Positions 8,962-19,640 of a DNA stretch of 55,222 nt are shown here, in pieces; the first letter of the stretch is position 1, and every line of letters begins with the position of its first letter. Under the pieces are notes generated by a model. It did not search any database. It had not been told where the DNA came from and saw only the letters and a list, made by a program, of their open reading frames with translations. The stretch spans positions 1 to 55,222 of the forward strand of contig JAHDGF010000029.1 of the NCBI GenBank assembly GCA_020627785.1, given 5' to 3'. The DNA is from Saprospiraceae bacterium (GTDB lineage Bacteria > Bacteroidota > Bacteroidia > Chitinophagales > Saprospiraceae). A program made the translations under genes and the position numbers.

Positions 8962-9699
8962 TCATCTTTTGAGATAAAAGGGCAGTGTTAGTAAACTAAA
9001 AAGAGCCAAAGCAACAAAGTGAAGGCTAAGGATATACCAGGGGTAAGGTCCTAGTAAATCATACATTGTTTTTCCAGGGGGTTTGCCTTGCATGTACATA
9101 TAATTTGTGCCCAGCAGATGATTTAAACAAAATATAAAAAATGCCAAGATCATCAGGCAAAAGAGAGATTTCAAAACATCACTCCATCTTGCTTTCATTC
9201 CAAATATAAAAGGTCCATATAAAGCTAACATAACGAGTCCAGTATGTACTATCCAATACCTCCACCATTCATAGTTGGGATAAGAATGGACAAGTGTTGG
9301 AGTAAAAAGCGATTGTATGGTGCCGGCCATAATCCAATAGTATAGTACTGCCCATAACTGTCGATTCTTAAAGTATAATGCAAAGGGAATAAAGAAAGGT
9401 AGGATGTTACAAAGATGTAATGGCAAATCCTCGCCCAAACTAAAGGTATTTTGTTGGTATCTGATCACACTTTTCGCAATTTGCGCTGCTAGTACAAACA
9501 AACCAAGACTAAAACCTAAAAGTCTTTTGGAGCGATCCGTTTCTAATCTTTTAACTAACAACAATATGATGAACCCTATCATGACGCTAATTCCCACAGA
9601 GAGGAAATGCTCCAATGAATAATTTTCAAAATTATAATTGTCAAATAAAAATCCTTCCGAAAATCCCATAAACTGAAAGGTAAAAAGACTTACTTTCAC
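8962..9699 (-). CDS. TIGR02206 (YwaF-like) integral membrane protein
   Basis: 245 residues with about seven hydrophobic segments. Motifs LPLHLCNILPF, HTGLVMLALYGPF and the NYMYM..KPP loop match the TIGR02206/YwaF family of membrane proteins, whose function is not established. The gene ends two bases from the stop of the convergent FG-GAP gene. It is divergent from gldC with only 16 bases between the two start codons, so their promoters must overlap. Confidence 0.75.
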   Translation of the reverse strand: MKVSLFTFQFMGFSEGFLFDNYNFENYSLEHFLSVGISVMIGFIILLLVKRLETDRSKRLLGFSLGLFVLAAQIAKSVIRYQQNTFSLGEDLPLHLCNILPFFIPFALYFKNRQLWAVLYYWIMAGTIQSLFTPTLVHSYPNYEWWRYWIVHTGLVMLALYGPFIFGMKARWSDVLKSLFCLMILAFFIFCLNHLLGTNYMYMQGKPPGKTMYDLLGPYPWYILSLHFVALALFSLLTLPFYLKR

Positions 9700-9715
9700 A
9701 GCAAATTATATAATT

Positions 9716-10045
9716 ATGAAATCGCGGATAGAGATAAATATAAAACTTGATGAATCTAAAGTTCCTGAGAAGATTGATTGGAGCAGTTCAGACGGCCAGA
9801 TGACTAATCAAGAAGTCAAAGCAATGTTTCTTTCCGTATTTGATAAAGAAACTTTAGACACTCTTAAAATTGAGCTTTGGACCAAGGAAATGCAGGTTGG
9901 CGAAATGGATCGTTTTGTATTTCAAATTTTACGAGGCATGGCAGATACTTATATGAAATCTACCAACAATTCTGCTCTTTCAAATGACATGAGAAAATTT
10001 GTTCAATACTTCGGAGAAAAAACTGGAATAATTCCAACAAAATAA
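9716..10045 (+). CDS. gldC: Gliding motility protein GldC
   Basis: 109 residues, the normal length for GldC. The order of conserved segments fits the family: an N-terminal IxIxLDExKVPEKI strand, a WSSSDG turn, an ELWTKEMQVGEMDRF core and the C-terminal helix ending KFVQYFGEKTG. In Flavobacterium GldC is a small cytoplasmic protein that supports gliding and the Gld/Spr machinery without being the motor itself. Together with T9SS sorting domains on three other proteins here, it implies a working T9SS. The gene stands alone and divergent from the YwaF-like gene; its stop abuts the convergent stop (TAA|CTA). Confidence 0.88.
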   Translation: MKSRIEINIKLDESKVPEKIDWSSSDGQMTNQEVKAMFLSVFDKETLDTLKIELWTKEMQVGEMDRFVFQILRGMADTYMKSTNNSALSNDMRKFVQYFGEKTGIIPTK

Positions 10046-10588
10046 CTACTCTCTTATTAAAATGTATTCCCACATTAAAACTAGGTCATCCATAGCTTCA
10101 TCCTTAACCTGGCCGGCAAATTTTTCAGCTGTAACTTTCGGATCTGCTTTAAAGTGAAAACTTAGAATTGAGTCTGAAACCATTTTGCCCATGGTTAGTT
10201 CTTTTACTTCCCGAGAATCATCGTAGAAAAAAAACTGTTCAGGCACAACATCATCCCTGATTAAAAGTCCATTAATCAATTCATTTTTATGTAAATCGGT
10301 CGTACAAATTTCATAACCATTAGCCTTTGGTAAAAGATAATAACTTACGTCATAAGTTTCATAATCAGATTGAATAATGTTGGTCTTATAAAAGAGTGTA
10401 CCTCTGATATTCACTCCCCATTTTCCGATGATTCTATCTGCTGGTAGAGCTTCATCAAGAATTTGTTCTGCTTTAGCTTCATCAACAATGCATTGGGCAC
10501 TTGTGTCTTTCATAAAGAAAGAAGTAATGCAGATTAAAAGAAGTAGTTGAAATTTATGACACATAAGTATTTTATTTAGCTGGTGCAA
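10046..10588 (-). CDS. Secreted protein of unknown function
   Basis: Up to 180 residues; a second ATG at 10564 (residue 9, MCHKF) gives a more normal signal peptide ending near DTSAQ. The mature chain looks like a lipocalin-sized beta-rich protein (GKWGVNIRGTLFYKT, then alternating strands) but I do not recognise a family. Nothing catalytic is visible. It converges with gldC with stops touching and no terminator. Confidence 0.55.
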   Translation of the reverse strand: MHQLNKILMCHKFQLLLLICITSFFMKDTSAQCIVDEAKAEQILDEALPADRIIGKWGVNIRGTLFYKTNIIQSDYETYDVSYYLLPKANGYEICTTDLHKNELINGLLIRDDVVPEQFFFYDDSREVKELTMGKMVSDSILSFHFKADPKVTAEKFAGQVKDEAMDDLVLMWEYILIRE

Positions 10589-10680
10589 ATGTAGTTTATC
10601 TCAAAAGACAAGACAATTTCATTGACAATTTTACCAGAAATCTAACAGATAACATATTATGATTTTTTATAATTTGTAAG

Positions 10681-10688
10681 TAACTTTG
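10681..10688 (+). promoter_or_regulatory. Candidate -7 promoter box before a small ORF
   Basis: TAACTTTG fits TAnnTTTG exactly and is followed by about 110 untranslated bases before the 38-codon ORF at 10801. The -33 position has only a weak TTATG. A 61-codon frame on the other strand here looks spurious. Confidence 0.25.
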
Positions 10689-10800
10689 CAATTCTGTTGT
10701 TAAACTCTTAAAGTAAGTGTTAAACTTCAGATATGAGCCATACGATTTAGATTCTGAGGCGTCTATATACATGTAATCCACATTGAAAATTTTTTAATTC

Positions 10801-10917
10801 ATGAACATGCTAAAAGCAATTTTTGCTAAGTTGTTTAAAAGGGCTCCTAAGAGTTTAGAAAACAAGTCCCCTTTAAAGACTTACAACGAAGAGTACGAGA
10901 AATGGTTGGGTATATAA
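10801..10917 (+). CDS. Possible small basic protein, 38 residues
   Basis: A short ORF reading MNMLKAIFAKLFKRAP at its start and ending EEYEKWLGI, in a 491-base stretch otherwise without a gene. It has an amphipathic basic N-terminal helix, a Pro-Lys-Ser turn and an acidic, aromatic C-terminal part, which looks more protein-like than chance. A -7-like box lies upstream at 10681. An imperfect hairpin (CGAGAA ... TTCTCG, 10896-10929) followed by six T could terminate it. No family is recognised, and conservation is not known. Confidence 0.35.
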   Translation: MNMLKAIFAKLFKRAPKSLENKSPLKTYNEEYEKWLGI

Positions 10918-10989
10918 TCCACCTTCTCGTCAATCCTTTTTTATAGTACGCATTTCCATTTTCTTTCCATTTACACTACTTTATCAAAA

Positions 10990-11027
10990 GCAAAAAAGCT
11001 GCAGTCTACCGAGGTAAACTACAGCTT
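10990..11027 (-). terminator. Rho-independent terminator of the ECF sigma/DUF4252 operon
   Basis: Stem 10997-11009 / 11014-11026 with loop CGAG. Read on the minus strand, all 13 positions pair (two are G-U), and six U follow. On the plus strand the same two positions are C-A mismatches and no U-tract follows. It therefore acts on the minus strand, 53 bases after the DUF4252 stop. Confidence 0.8.
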
Positions 11028-11079
11028 TAATAATTATTCCTAACAGATGGTTTCAATGGAATAATTATAATCGTGCATC

Positions 11080-11607
11080 TTAATTATTTCTGTTGTTGTC
11101 ATTGAGCTTGTCTAGATGATCCATACCATCTATGTCAATAGACTCGGCAATCTTTGATAGTTTGTTTAAGTGAATATCTCCTAAGAAACTTAATAATACA
11201 AAGTCTTCCTGCCCTCCAACTAGAAGTAATAGTTCATTAACAATATTGCCTCCATCTTCATCTTTGACTAAAAAGTCAACATTTGTACTATCATCTCTTA
11301 CTGTCATCAATACTTCATACTCTTTAGTATCTATCATCGATTTAGCCTCTTCATAAAATGACAAGCCAGCATCATCCCTGGTAAGTATCTTAAGCGAACG
11401 AATTCCTTTAACTGCATCTCTAGTGGCATCATCGAGGTCATCATCATCAAGTTTAGAAATAAGACTAAACATTTTGGGACTTATGTAGACTACTGTAAAG
11501 TCATCATTGTCCTTGTATTTGTGAAAATATTTATCAATGGCATCAACCTGTCCAAACAGACCTCCGGTAAACGAAAACATTAGTGCTATAAAAATTAGTT
11601 GTTTCAT
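11080..11607 (-). CDS. DUF4252 domain secreted protein
   Basis: 175 residues with a signal peptide (cleavage near GLFGQ). The order of elements fits DUF4252: an initial FHKYKDNDDFTVVYISPKMF segment, a central LKILTRDD strand, then LLLVGGQEDFVLLSFLGDI and a final LNKLSKIA helix. DUF4252 proteins are Bacteroidota envelope proteins of unknown role, often next to ECF sigma factors, as here. It is the last gene of a tight operon (3-base gap from the gene before) ending in a strong terminator. Confidence 0.8.
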   Translation of the reverse strand: MKQLIFIALMFSFTGGLFGQVDAIDKYFHKYKDNDDFTVVYISPKMFSLISKLDDDDLDDATRDAVKGIRSLKILTRDDAGLSFYEEAKSMIDTKEYEVLMTVRDDSTNVDFLVKDEDGGNIVNELLLLVGGQEDFVLLSFLGDIHLNKLSKIAESIDIDGMDHLDKLNDNNRNN

Positions 11608-11610
11608 AAC

Positions 11611-12096
11611 TTAATTCTTTTTAATAATTTTTGAAATGGATAGTTGTGCAATACTTTGCTTAAGTACTACTTCACTCTTATCCACATTTTTAGATAACAA
11701 TGCTAGTGCTTGTCGGGTGATTTTGAGAGCTTCTTGTGGATCTTCGATTTCAACATAGTTATTTTCAATGTTTGAATCCGATGTGTATGTATTCCAGACA
11801 AAATACGCCCCAAAGACTAGTATAAATGCTGCAGCAATTTTTCTTATTTGTGGAAACAATTGAATCGTCTTAGATTCCTCTCTGCCTTCATTTTGAAGCC
11901 TATAGTCTGGGAACTGTGTAATCGTAGACTCGATGCTTTTTTCTGAAGCATAAAAACTAAATAGCAAGGACTCTTTTGGAAATTGTGCTTTTCCTTCAGA
12001 AGTATTTAAATACTTTCCAAGCATGGCTTCTTGCTCAAGGGTCGATTCCCCAGACCAGTACAATTCCATCAATTTTTTAAAATCAATTGTTTCCAT
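11611..12096 (-). CDS. Single-pass membrane protein, probable anti-sigma factor
   Basis: 161 residues. The N-terminal 80 residues (FKKLMELYWSGESTLEQE...) resemble the start of membrane anti-sigma proteins in this phylum; a single transmembrane helix lies at about residues 87-102 (AAAFILVFGAYFVW), followed by a short C-terminal part. It lies 3 bases after an ECF sigma gene and 3 bases before DUF4252, which is the normal place for an anti-sigma factor. Sequestration of the sigma factor at the inner membrane is inferred from context. Confidence 0.6.
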   Translation of the reverse strand: METIDFKKLMELYWSGESTLEQEAMLGKYLNTSEGKAQFPKESLLFSFYASEKSIESTITQFPDYRLQNEGREESKTIQLFPQIRKIAAAFILVFGAYFVWNTYTSDSNIENNYVEIEDPQEALKITRQALALLSKNVDKSEVVLKQSIAQLSISKIIKKN

Positions 12097-12099
12097 CTG

Positions 12100-12600
12100 T
12101 TATAATTCTATTTTCGTTAATTGTAACTGTAAAGATTTTCTTGCACGATGTATATATACCTTTACTTTGTTCAATGACCATTCTTGGATATCTGCAATTT
12201 CTTGATAGGTGTATCCTTCAATGTCTCTTAACTGTAAAACTGTTTTTAATTCAAGTGGTAAGGTGTCAATTATTTGCTTGACTCTTTTCAACAAGTCTTT
12301 TTGTTCAAGTTGAATATCTGGTGTTACCTGCTTGTCATGTAAATCATATTGCGTTTCAATTTCTGCATGAGGAGCCTTCCGCTTACGTAATTTATCATAA
12401 GCCAAATTTCTTGTGACTGTCATGCACCAAGCTTCTTGATTTTCAAGCTTCATGAATTCATCTTTCTTCTTCCAAATTTTAATCAGAAGATCTTGAATTA
12501 TTTCTTCTGCATCAAAACTATTATTCACCAAGCGAAGAGCGAATCTGTATAGCTTATCCTTATATGGGTAAATAATATTCATGATGTCTTGATGTTGCAT
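12100..12600 (-). CDS. ECF-type RNA polymerase sigma factor
   Basis: 166 residues with sigma region 2 (YRFALRLVNNSFDAEEIIQDLLIKIW region, residues about 17-45) and region 4 (TLPLELKTVLQLRDIEGYTYQEIADI, with helix-turn-helix NKVKVYIHRARKSL). It would direct RNA polymerase to a small regulon and is probably held by the adjacent membrane protein. It is the first gene of a three-gene operon with 3-base gaps. Upstream 124 bases separate it from the divergent LptF/G gene. Confidence 0.9.
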   Translation of the reverse strand: MQHQDIMNIIYPYKDKLYRFALRLVNNSFDAEEIIQDLLIKIWKKKDEFMKLENQEAWCMTVTRNLAYDKLRKRKAPHAEIETQYDLHDKQVTPDIQLEQKDLLKRVKQIIDTLPLELKTVLQLRDIEGYTYQEIADIQEWSLNKVKVYIHRARKSLQLQLTKIEL

Positions 12601-12712
12601 TACAAAGAGAGGACGGCTTGATAGTGAAGAAGGTTACTAATAAAATAAAAAAAATTAAATTTTCTTTAAATATCAACTTTTCATCAATCAAGTTTCGTTC
12701 TAATACTTCTGA

Positions 12713-12720
12713 TATATTTG
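12713..12720 (+). promoter_or_regulatory. Candidate -7 box directly before lptF/lptG
   Basis: TATATTTG matches TAnnTTTG and ends four bases before the GTG start at 12725. If used, the mRNA would be leaderless from GTG, or start from the ATG at 12743 with a short leader. A TTTC lies 16 bases upstream, shorter than the usual 19-21. Confidence 0.4.
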
Positions 12721-12724
12721 CACT

Positions 12725-15806
<3,082 letters not shown>

Positions 15807-15906
15807 AACTCAATGTAGGTATTTTTGGTTAACAACTCATTAGGAGATTTTTGGGAATGTATTGTGAGCTGAGTTTAATGAAAGTTAAGATTTTTGCTAA
15901 TAAAGT

Positions 15907-15914
15907 TATCTTTG
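15907..15914 (+). promoter_or_regulatory. Candidate -7 box that decides the DUF1599 start
   Basis: TATCTTTG fits TAnnTTTG. It lies inside the longest reading frame of the DUF1599 gene, so transcription from it would start near 15920 and exclude the upstream ATG codons. The -33 region (GTTA near 15884) is weak. Confidence 0.4.
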
Positions 15915-15928
15915 TGAAAAGTGAAGTT

Positions 15929-16489
15929 TTGAGTAAGACAATTGAACAATTTGATGGAATCTTAAAGAAGTCTAAGGCGCTTTTTCTAGCAAAATCGCAA
16001 GATTATGGCCCATCGTGGAGGGTTTTAAGGCCATCTTCCTTAACCGATCAGTTGTACATAAAAGCAGCGAGAATTAGGAGTCTTGAAAAAAAGAAAGATC
16101 AGAAGGTTGAAGATGACATTACAGGAGAATACATGGCATTAATAAACTATAGTATAATGGCCATAATTCAGGAAATTTTTGGATTTACTGAGGATCATTT
16201 GGACATAGCTATGGACAAGCTTCAAAATAAATATGAAGAAATTGTTTTAGAGACTCGAACATTGCTTGAAGCCAAAAATCATGATTATGGAGAGGCGTGG
16301 AGAATGATGAGGGTGAGTAGTTTTACTGACCTAATTCTTGTGAAATTATTAAGAATAAAACAGATGGAAGCCAATGATCAAGACAATCTAGTATCAGAAG
16401 GTCCTAAATCTAACTTTCAGGATATAATAAATTATGCAGTTTTTGCATTAATCAAGTTTTCAGAAGAAGGAAAATTCGAACTAAAATGA
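15929..16489 (+). CDS. DUF1599 family protein
   Basis: The open frame begins at 15851, but the conserved family N-terminus is TIEQFDGILKKSKALF, and a promoter-like box lies at 15907. I therefore place the start at the TTG at 15929 (186 residues); a GTG at 15914 is the alternative. The protein has two copies of a DYG-x-x-W-R-(V/M)-(L/M)-R motif (residues starting DYGPSWRVLR and DYGEAWRMMR), typical of DUF1599, a helical family sometimes grouped with nucleotide-modification domains; function unproven. It overlaps the BT_3928 gene by four bases (ATGA), and this pairing is common in Bacteroidota. Confidence 0.75.
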   Translation: MSKTIEQFDGILKKSKALFLAKSQDYGPSWRVLRPSSLTDQLYIKAARIRSLEKKKDQKVEDDITGEYMALINYSIMAIIQEIFGFTEDHLDIAMDKLQNKYEEIVLETRTLLEAKNHDYGEAWRMMRVSSFTDLILVKLLRIKQMEANDQDNLVSEGPKSNFQDIINYAVFALIKFSEEGKFELK

Positions 16490-17964
16490 CTTTAAGCACT
16501 TTACTTATCAATTTTACAATTGTCGCTATAATTCTAACGGCCTTAATTGGCTTAGTGATGAAGAAACAAAAGAGTTGGTTAATGACCTATTTGCAATGTT
16601 TTGCAGGTGTATGGTATATTTTTTCTGGCTGGGTCAAGGCCATTGATCCTCTTGGTATGGCCTATAAAATAGAACAATACTTTGGAGAATTTGAAAGTAC
16701 ATTTGAAGGCACCTGGATGTCTTTTATTGCACCTATGTTTCCTGCATTAGCTAATGTTTCAATCTATTTTTCAGTATTTGTAATTATACTTGAGATTGTG
16801 CTAGGTCTAGCATTATTAATTGGAGCTAAACCTAAACTGACCGCAAAAGTATTCCTTGGGCTTTTGGTATTCTTTACTTTTTTAACGGGTTTCACCTACT
16901 TAACTGGCTACGTTGGTCAAGGCGTGAATTTCTTTGAATTCAGTAAATGGGGAGCTTACGATCCTAATAATATGAAAGTTACAGATTGTGGATGTTTTGG
17001 TGACTTTATTAAATTGGAACCGCTTACTTCATTTACCAAGGATGTCTTTTTATTGATTCCGGCTTTATATTTTGTGTTTAAGGCAGAAGACATGCACCAA
17101 TTGTTCAATTCCAAAGTTAGGACTGGAATGGTGGTAGGATCAACCTTATTGTTATTTGTTTACTGTATTAGTAATTATGTTTGGGATTTACCTCATACTG
17201 ATTTCAGACCATTTAAAGTAGGGACTAATCTTGCAGAACAACGTGAAGCTGAATTAAATGCTCTTGGTAGCGTTCAAATCCAAGCTTGGAAATTGCAAAA
17301 TAAGGAAGATGGATCTGTTGTTGAATTACCGAATAACGTTTACATGAAAGAATATAAATCATATCCCAAAGATACCTGGGAAGTGATTGATCAAGTTAAA
17401 TCAGAACCTACCATCAAGCCAACTAAAATTAGTGAAATGGAATTTTCAAGTATGGAAGGATACGATTTAACAGACGAAATGATGGAAAACCCAGAGTATT
17501 CATTCCTAATTGTAGCACATAAATTGAATGTTAAGGGTAAACCCCGATTACAAATGGTCAAAGATTCCATATTTTCGAAAGATACCATAAAGATGGAGGG
17601 AGGTGAGATTGAGCCAAAAATCGTAGAACGCTTAGTTGAGGTGAAAGAAAAAGAAGTAAAAACGACAGAATTTAACTGGAATGAAGATTATTTGGGCGAT
17701 TTCCAAAAAATTGTCGCTCCTTTGGCAACGAAAGCATCTAAAAAGGGGATTAAAACGTATATAGTAGCAGGAGGTGCAGATCAGACGACTTTGAATAGTT
17801 TAGAGTCTAAGATTAAAGCTGGAGCTACTTATTTAACTGCAGATGATATTCTATTAAAAACTATTGTACGTTCGAATCCAGGCATTGTATTGCTTAAAGA
17901 AGGTAAAATTGTGAATAAGTGGCATAAGAGTAAGTTTCCGGGGTTTGAAAATTGTGGTATATAA
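16486..17964 (+). CDS. BT_3928 family DoxX-like membrane protein
   Basis: 492 residues. The first half has DoxX/MauE-like helices (YIFSGWVKAIDPLGMAYK, then four hydrophobic segments) and a CGCFGDF motif (C168, C170) facing the membrane surface, found in redox-linked MauE/DoxX proteins. The second half is a soluble domain ending in a thioredoxin-like fold without an active-site CxxC (PGIVLLKEGKIVNKWH near the end). This matches the BT_3928 family. A role in envelope redox or respiration is inferred. Translation is probably coupled to DUF1599 through the ATGA overlap. Confidence 0.75.
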   Translation: MTLSTLLINFTIVAIILTALIGLVMKKQKSWLMTYLQCFAGVWYIFSGWVKAIDPLGMAYKIEQYFGEFESTFEGTWMSFIAPMFPALANVSIYFSVFVIILEIVLGLALLIGAKPKLTAKVFLGLLVFFTFLTGFTYLTGYVGQGVNFFEFSKWGAYDPNNMKVTDCGCFGDFIKLEPLTSFTKDVFLLIPALYFVFKAEDMHQLFNSKVRTGMVVGSTLLLFVYCISNYVWDLPHTDFRPFKVGTNLAEQREAELNALGSVQIQAWKLQNKEDGSVVELPNNVYMKEYKSYPKDTWEVIDQVKSEPTIKPTKISEMEFSSMEGYDLTDEMMENPEYSFLIVAHKLNVKGKPRLQMVKDSIFSKDTIKMEGGEIEPKIVERLVEVKEKEVKTTEFNWNEDYLGDFQKIVAPLATKASKKGIKTYIVAGGADQTTLNSLESKIKAGATYLTADDILLKTIVRSNPGIVLLKEGKIVNKWHKSKFPGFENCGI

Positions 17965-18056
17965 CTGCTTAATTAACACCCAATTGTTACTTATTGTAAA
18001 TAACTATCCATAATTTTACATCATATTAGTTAAAACAGTTATTTGACAATTTATTC

Positions 18057-18989
18057 ATGCTAAGTAGAAGGAGTGTTAGAATCAAGATTATGCAACTGCT
18101 GTATGCATTGAATAGGGATGAAAATCTTGATATTTCAGAAGTAAATAAGCTTTATAAAAGCTCTATTGAGCAAAGTTATGAGCTCTTTTTATTCAATATT
18201 TACGCTATAGTAGGTATTTGCAAACTAGCCGTGCAAGATGGTGAAAAGCGTAAAAAGAAGCACATACCAAAAGAAATTGATCAAGCGTTTACACCTAAGC
18301 TATACGAAAATGAGCTTTTACAAGCCGTATTGAATGACGAGAAGCTTCAGAAAAAATTCAAGAAGCACGATTTTGAATCAAAAGTGAATTCTGAATACCT
18401 CGCAAAGATTTATGAGGAATTCAGTAAATCCGAGGTATATGAGAAATTTATCCTTGCTGATTCAAAAAAAGAAGATTATGTGGAGCTATATCTAGACTTA
18501 TATCGTTTGTGTCGTAGTAATGAGTTTTTCAATGAAATGTTAGAAGACAACTATTACAACTGGATTGACGATAAATCACTAGTAATAGGTTCATTTAAGA
18601 AATATATAAAGTCTCAACCTGCTGATGCTGGATTTTATGAGGAATTTTATCCTGATAAAGAGACAACTAAAGTCTTCGGTGAAATGTTACTGAAGGAGAC
18701 AAACAAAAAGGATAAAACTCTTACTGATGAAATAGGACCGGTTATTAAGAACTGGGATCAAGAAAGAGTGGCAATTCTAGATATGATACTTTTAAAAATG
18801 GCCGTCACTGAAATGTTAAATTGTGAGACGATACCTGTAAAAGTAACCATTAATGAGTATGTAGAAGTGTCGAAAAAATACAGTACACCAAAAAGTAAGG
18901 AGTTTATCAACGGTGTACTGGATAAATTGTATAAGAACCTCGAAGAGAAAGAATTGATAAAAAAAGAGGGTAGAGGTCTTACCAATTAA
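18057..18989 (+). CDS. nusB: Transcription antitermination factor NusB
   Basis: 310 residues, longer than the roughly 140 of E. coli NusB, as usual in Bacteroidota, because of an added middle helical region. The N-terminus LSRRSVRIKIMQLLYAL and the C-terminal LLKMAVTEML...IPVKVTINEYVEVSKKYSTP...FINGVLDKL are the NusB halves. NusB binds boxA RNA with NusE (S10) and supports rRNA antitermination. The OmpA-like gene follows after 35 bases. Confidence 0.9.
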   Translation: MLSRRSVRIKIMQLLYALNRDENLDISEVNKLYKSSIEQSYELFLFNIYAIVGICKLAVQDGEKRKKKHIPKEIDQAFTPKLYENELLQAVLNDEKLQKKFKKHDFESKVNSEYLAKIYEEFSKSEVYEKFILADSKKEDYVELYLDLYRLCRSNEFFNEMLEDNYYNWIDDKSLVIGSFKKYIKSQPADAGFYEEFYPDKETTKVFGEMLLKETNKKDKTLTDEIGPVIKNWDQERVAILDMILLKMAVTEMLNCETIPVKVTINEYVEVSKKYSTPKSKEFINGVLDKLYKNLEEKELIKKEGRGLTN

Positions 18990-19024
18990 GTGTCAAATAT
19001 TATTTGAATTATAAATTGTAACCC

Positions 19025-19576
19025 ATGAAGAATATTCTTTGTAGTACCCTGATCCTTTCAGCCTTATTTATAGGCTCTGAGGTGACTGCACAAGATGCAG
19101 TCAAAAAAACCATTCTCGTGAATGGTGTAGCCACTGAGGTGATGATATCACCCGATGGCCAAGTTCAGTCTTCTTTAAGAGAAAGGCCACAGTATATGGA
19201 AGGTTATATACAAGCGCCAGCAAATTTAAGGAGATCATCAAACGCAACTAATCCTGTAATTGCAGAAGTTAACAACGCTAGCACCACAAGTGGAGATTTA
19301 GTCGTTAACTTTGGTAAGGACAAGGTTGGAATTGAAAATGATGGATACAAAACACTTGAAAGTGTAATTACGCAAGTTAAGTCTGCAAGTAAAGGATTCG
19401 TTTTATTACGATCAAAATTTGTTGCCTCATCTTCTGCTAGTAATGTAATTGCTCAGAAAAGAGTCTCAGCTTGCAAAAAGTATCTTGAAACAAAAGGACT
19501 TGCTCCTAACAAAATTTTGATTTCATTAGAACCTGGAGATGTTGCCAGCGACAAAGTCAATATCTTTATTAGATAG
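19025..19576 (+). CDS. Secreted protein with degenerate OmpA-like domain
   Basis: 183 residues with a signal peptide (cleavage near VTAQD). The C-terminal 95 residues follow the OmpA-C pattern of strand, helix, strand, helix, strand: LVVNFGKDKVGIENDGYKTL, then FVLLRSKFV, N-x-x-x-x-KRVSACKKYLETKGL and NKILISLEPG. The Asp of the GHTD-like peptidoglycan-binding motif appears replaced (SKFV), while the Arg of the following helix (QKR) is kept, so peptidoglycan binding may be lost. It follows nusB by 35 bases and is closed by a strong terminator. Confidence 0.6.
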   Translation: MKNILCSTLILSALFIGSEVTAQDAVKKTILVNGVATEVMISPDGQVQSSLRERPQYMEGYIQAPANLRRSSNATNPVIAEVNNASTTSGDLVVNFGKDKVGIENDGYKTLESVITQVKSASKGFVLLRSKFVASSSASNVIAQKRVSACKKYLETKGLAPNKILISLEPGDVASDKVNIFIR

Positions 19577-19613
19577 GAATTATAAGTTAGACATTAAGAA
19601 AATTTAAATATCG

Positions 19614-19640
19614 AGTCCCGACCTAGTCGGGACTTTTTTT
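19614..19640 (+). terminator. Rho-independent terminator after the OmpA-like gene
   Basis: A perfect 9-bp stem AGTCCCGAC / GTCGGGACT with loop CTA is followed by seven T. The T-tract contains the TAA stop (read on the minus strand) of the convergent symporter gene. There is no U-tract in the other direction. Confidence 0.9.

Noticed and set aside
10596..10781. 61-codon minus-strand ORF
   Set aside because: No signal, domain or plausible context, and it covers a promoter-like region for the plus-strand small ORF.
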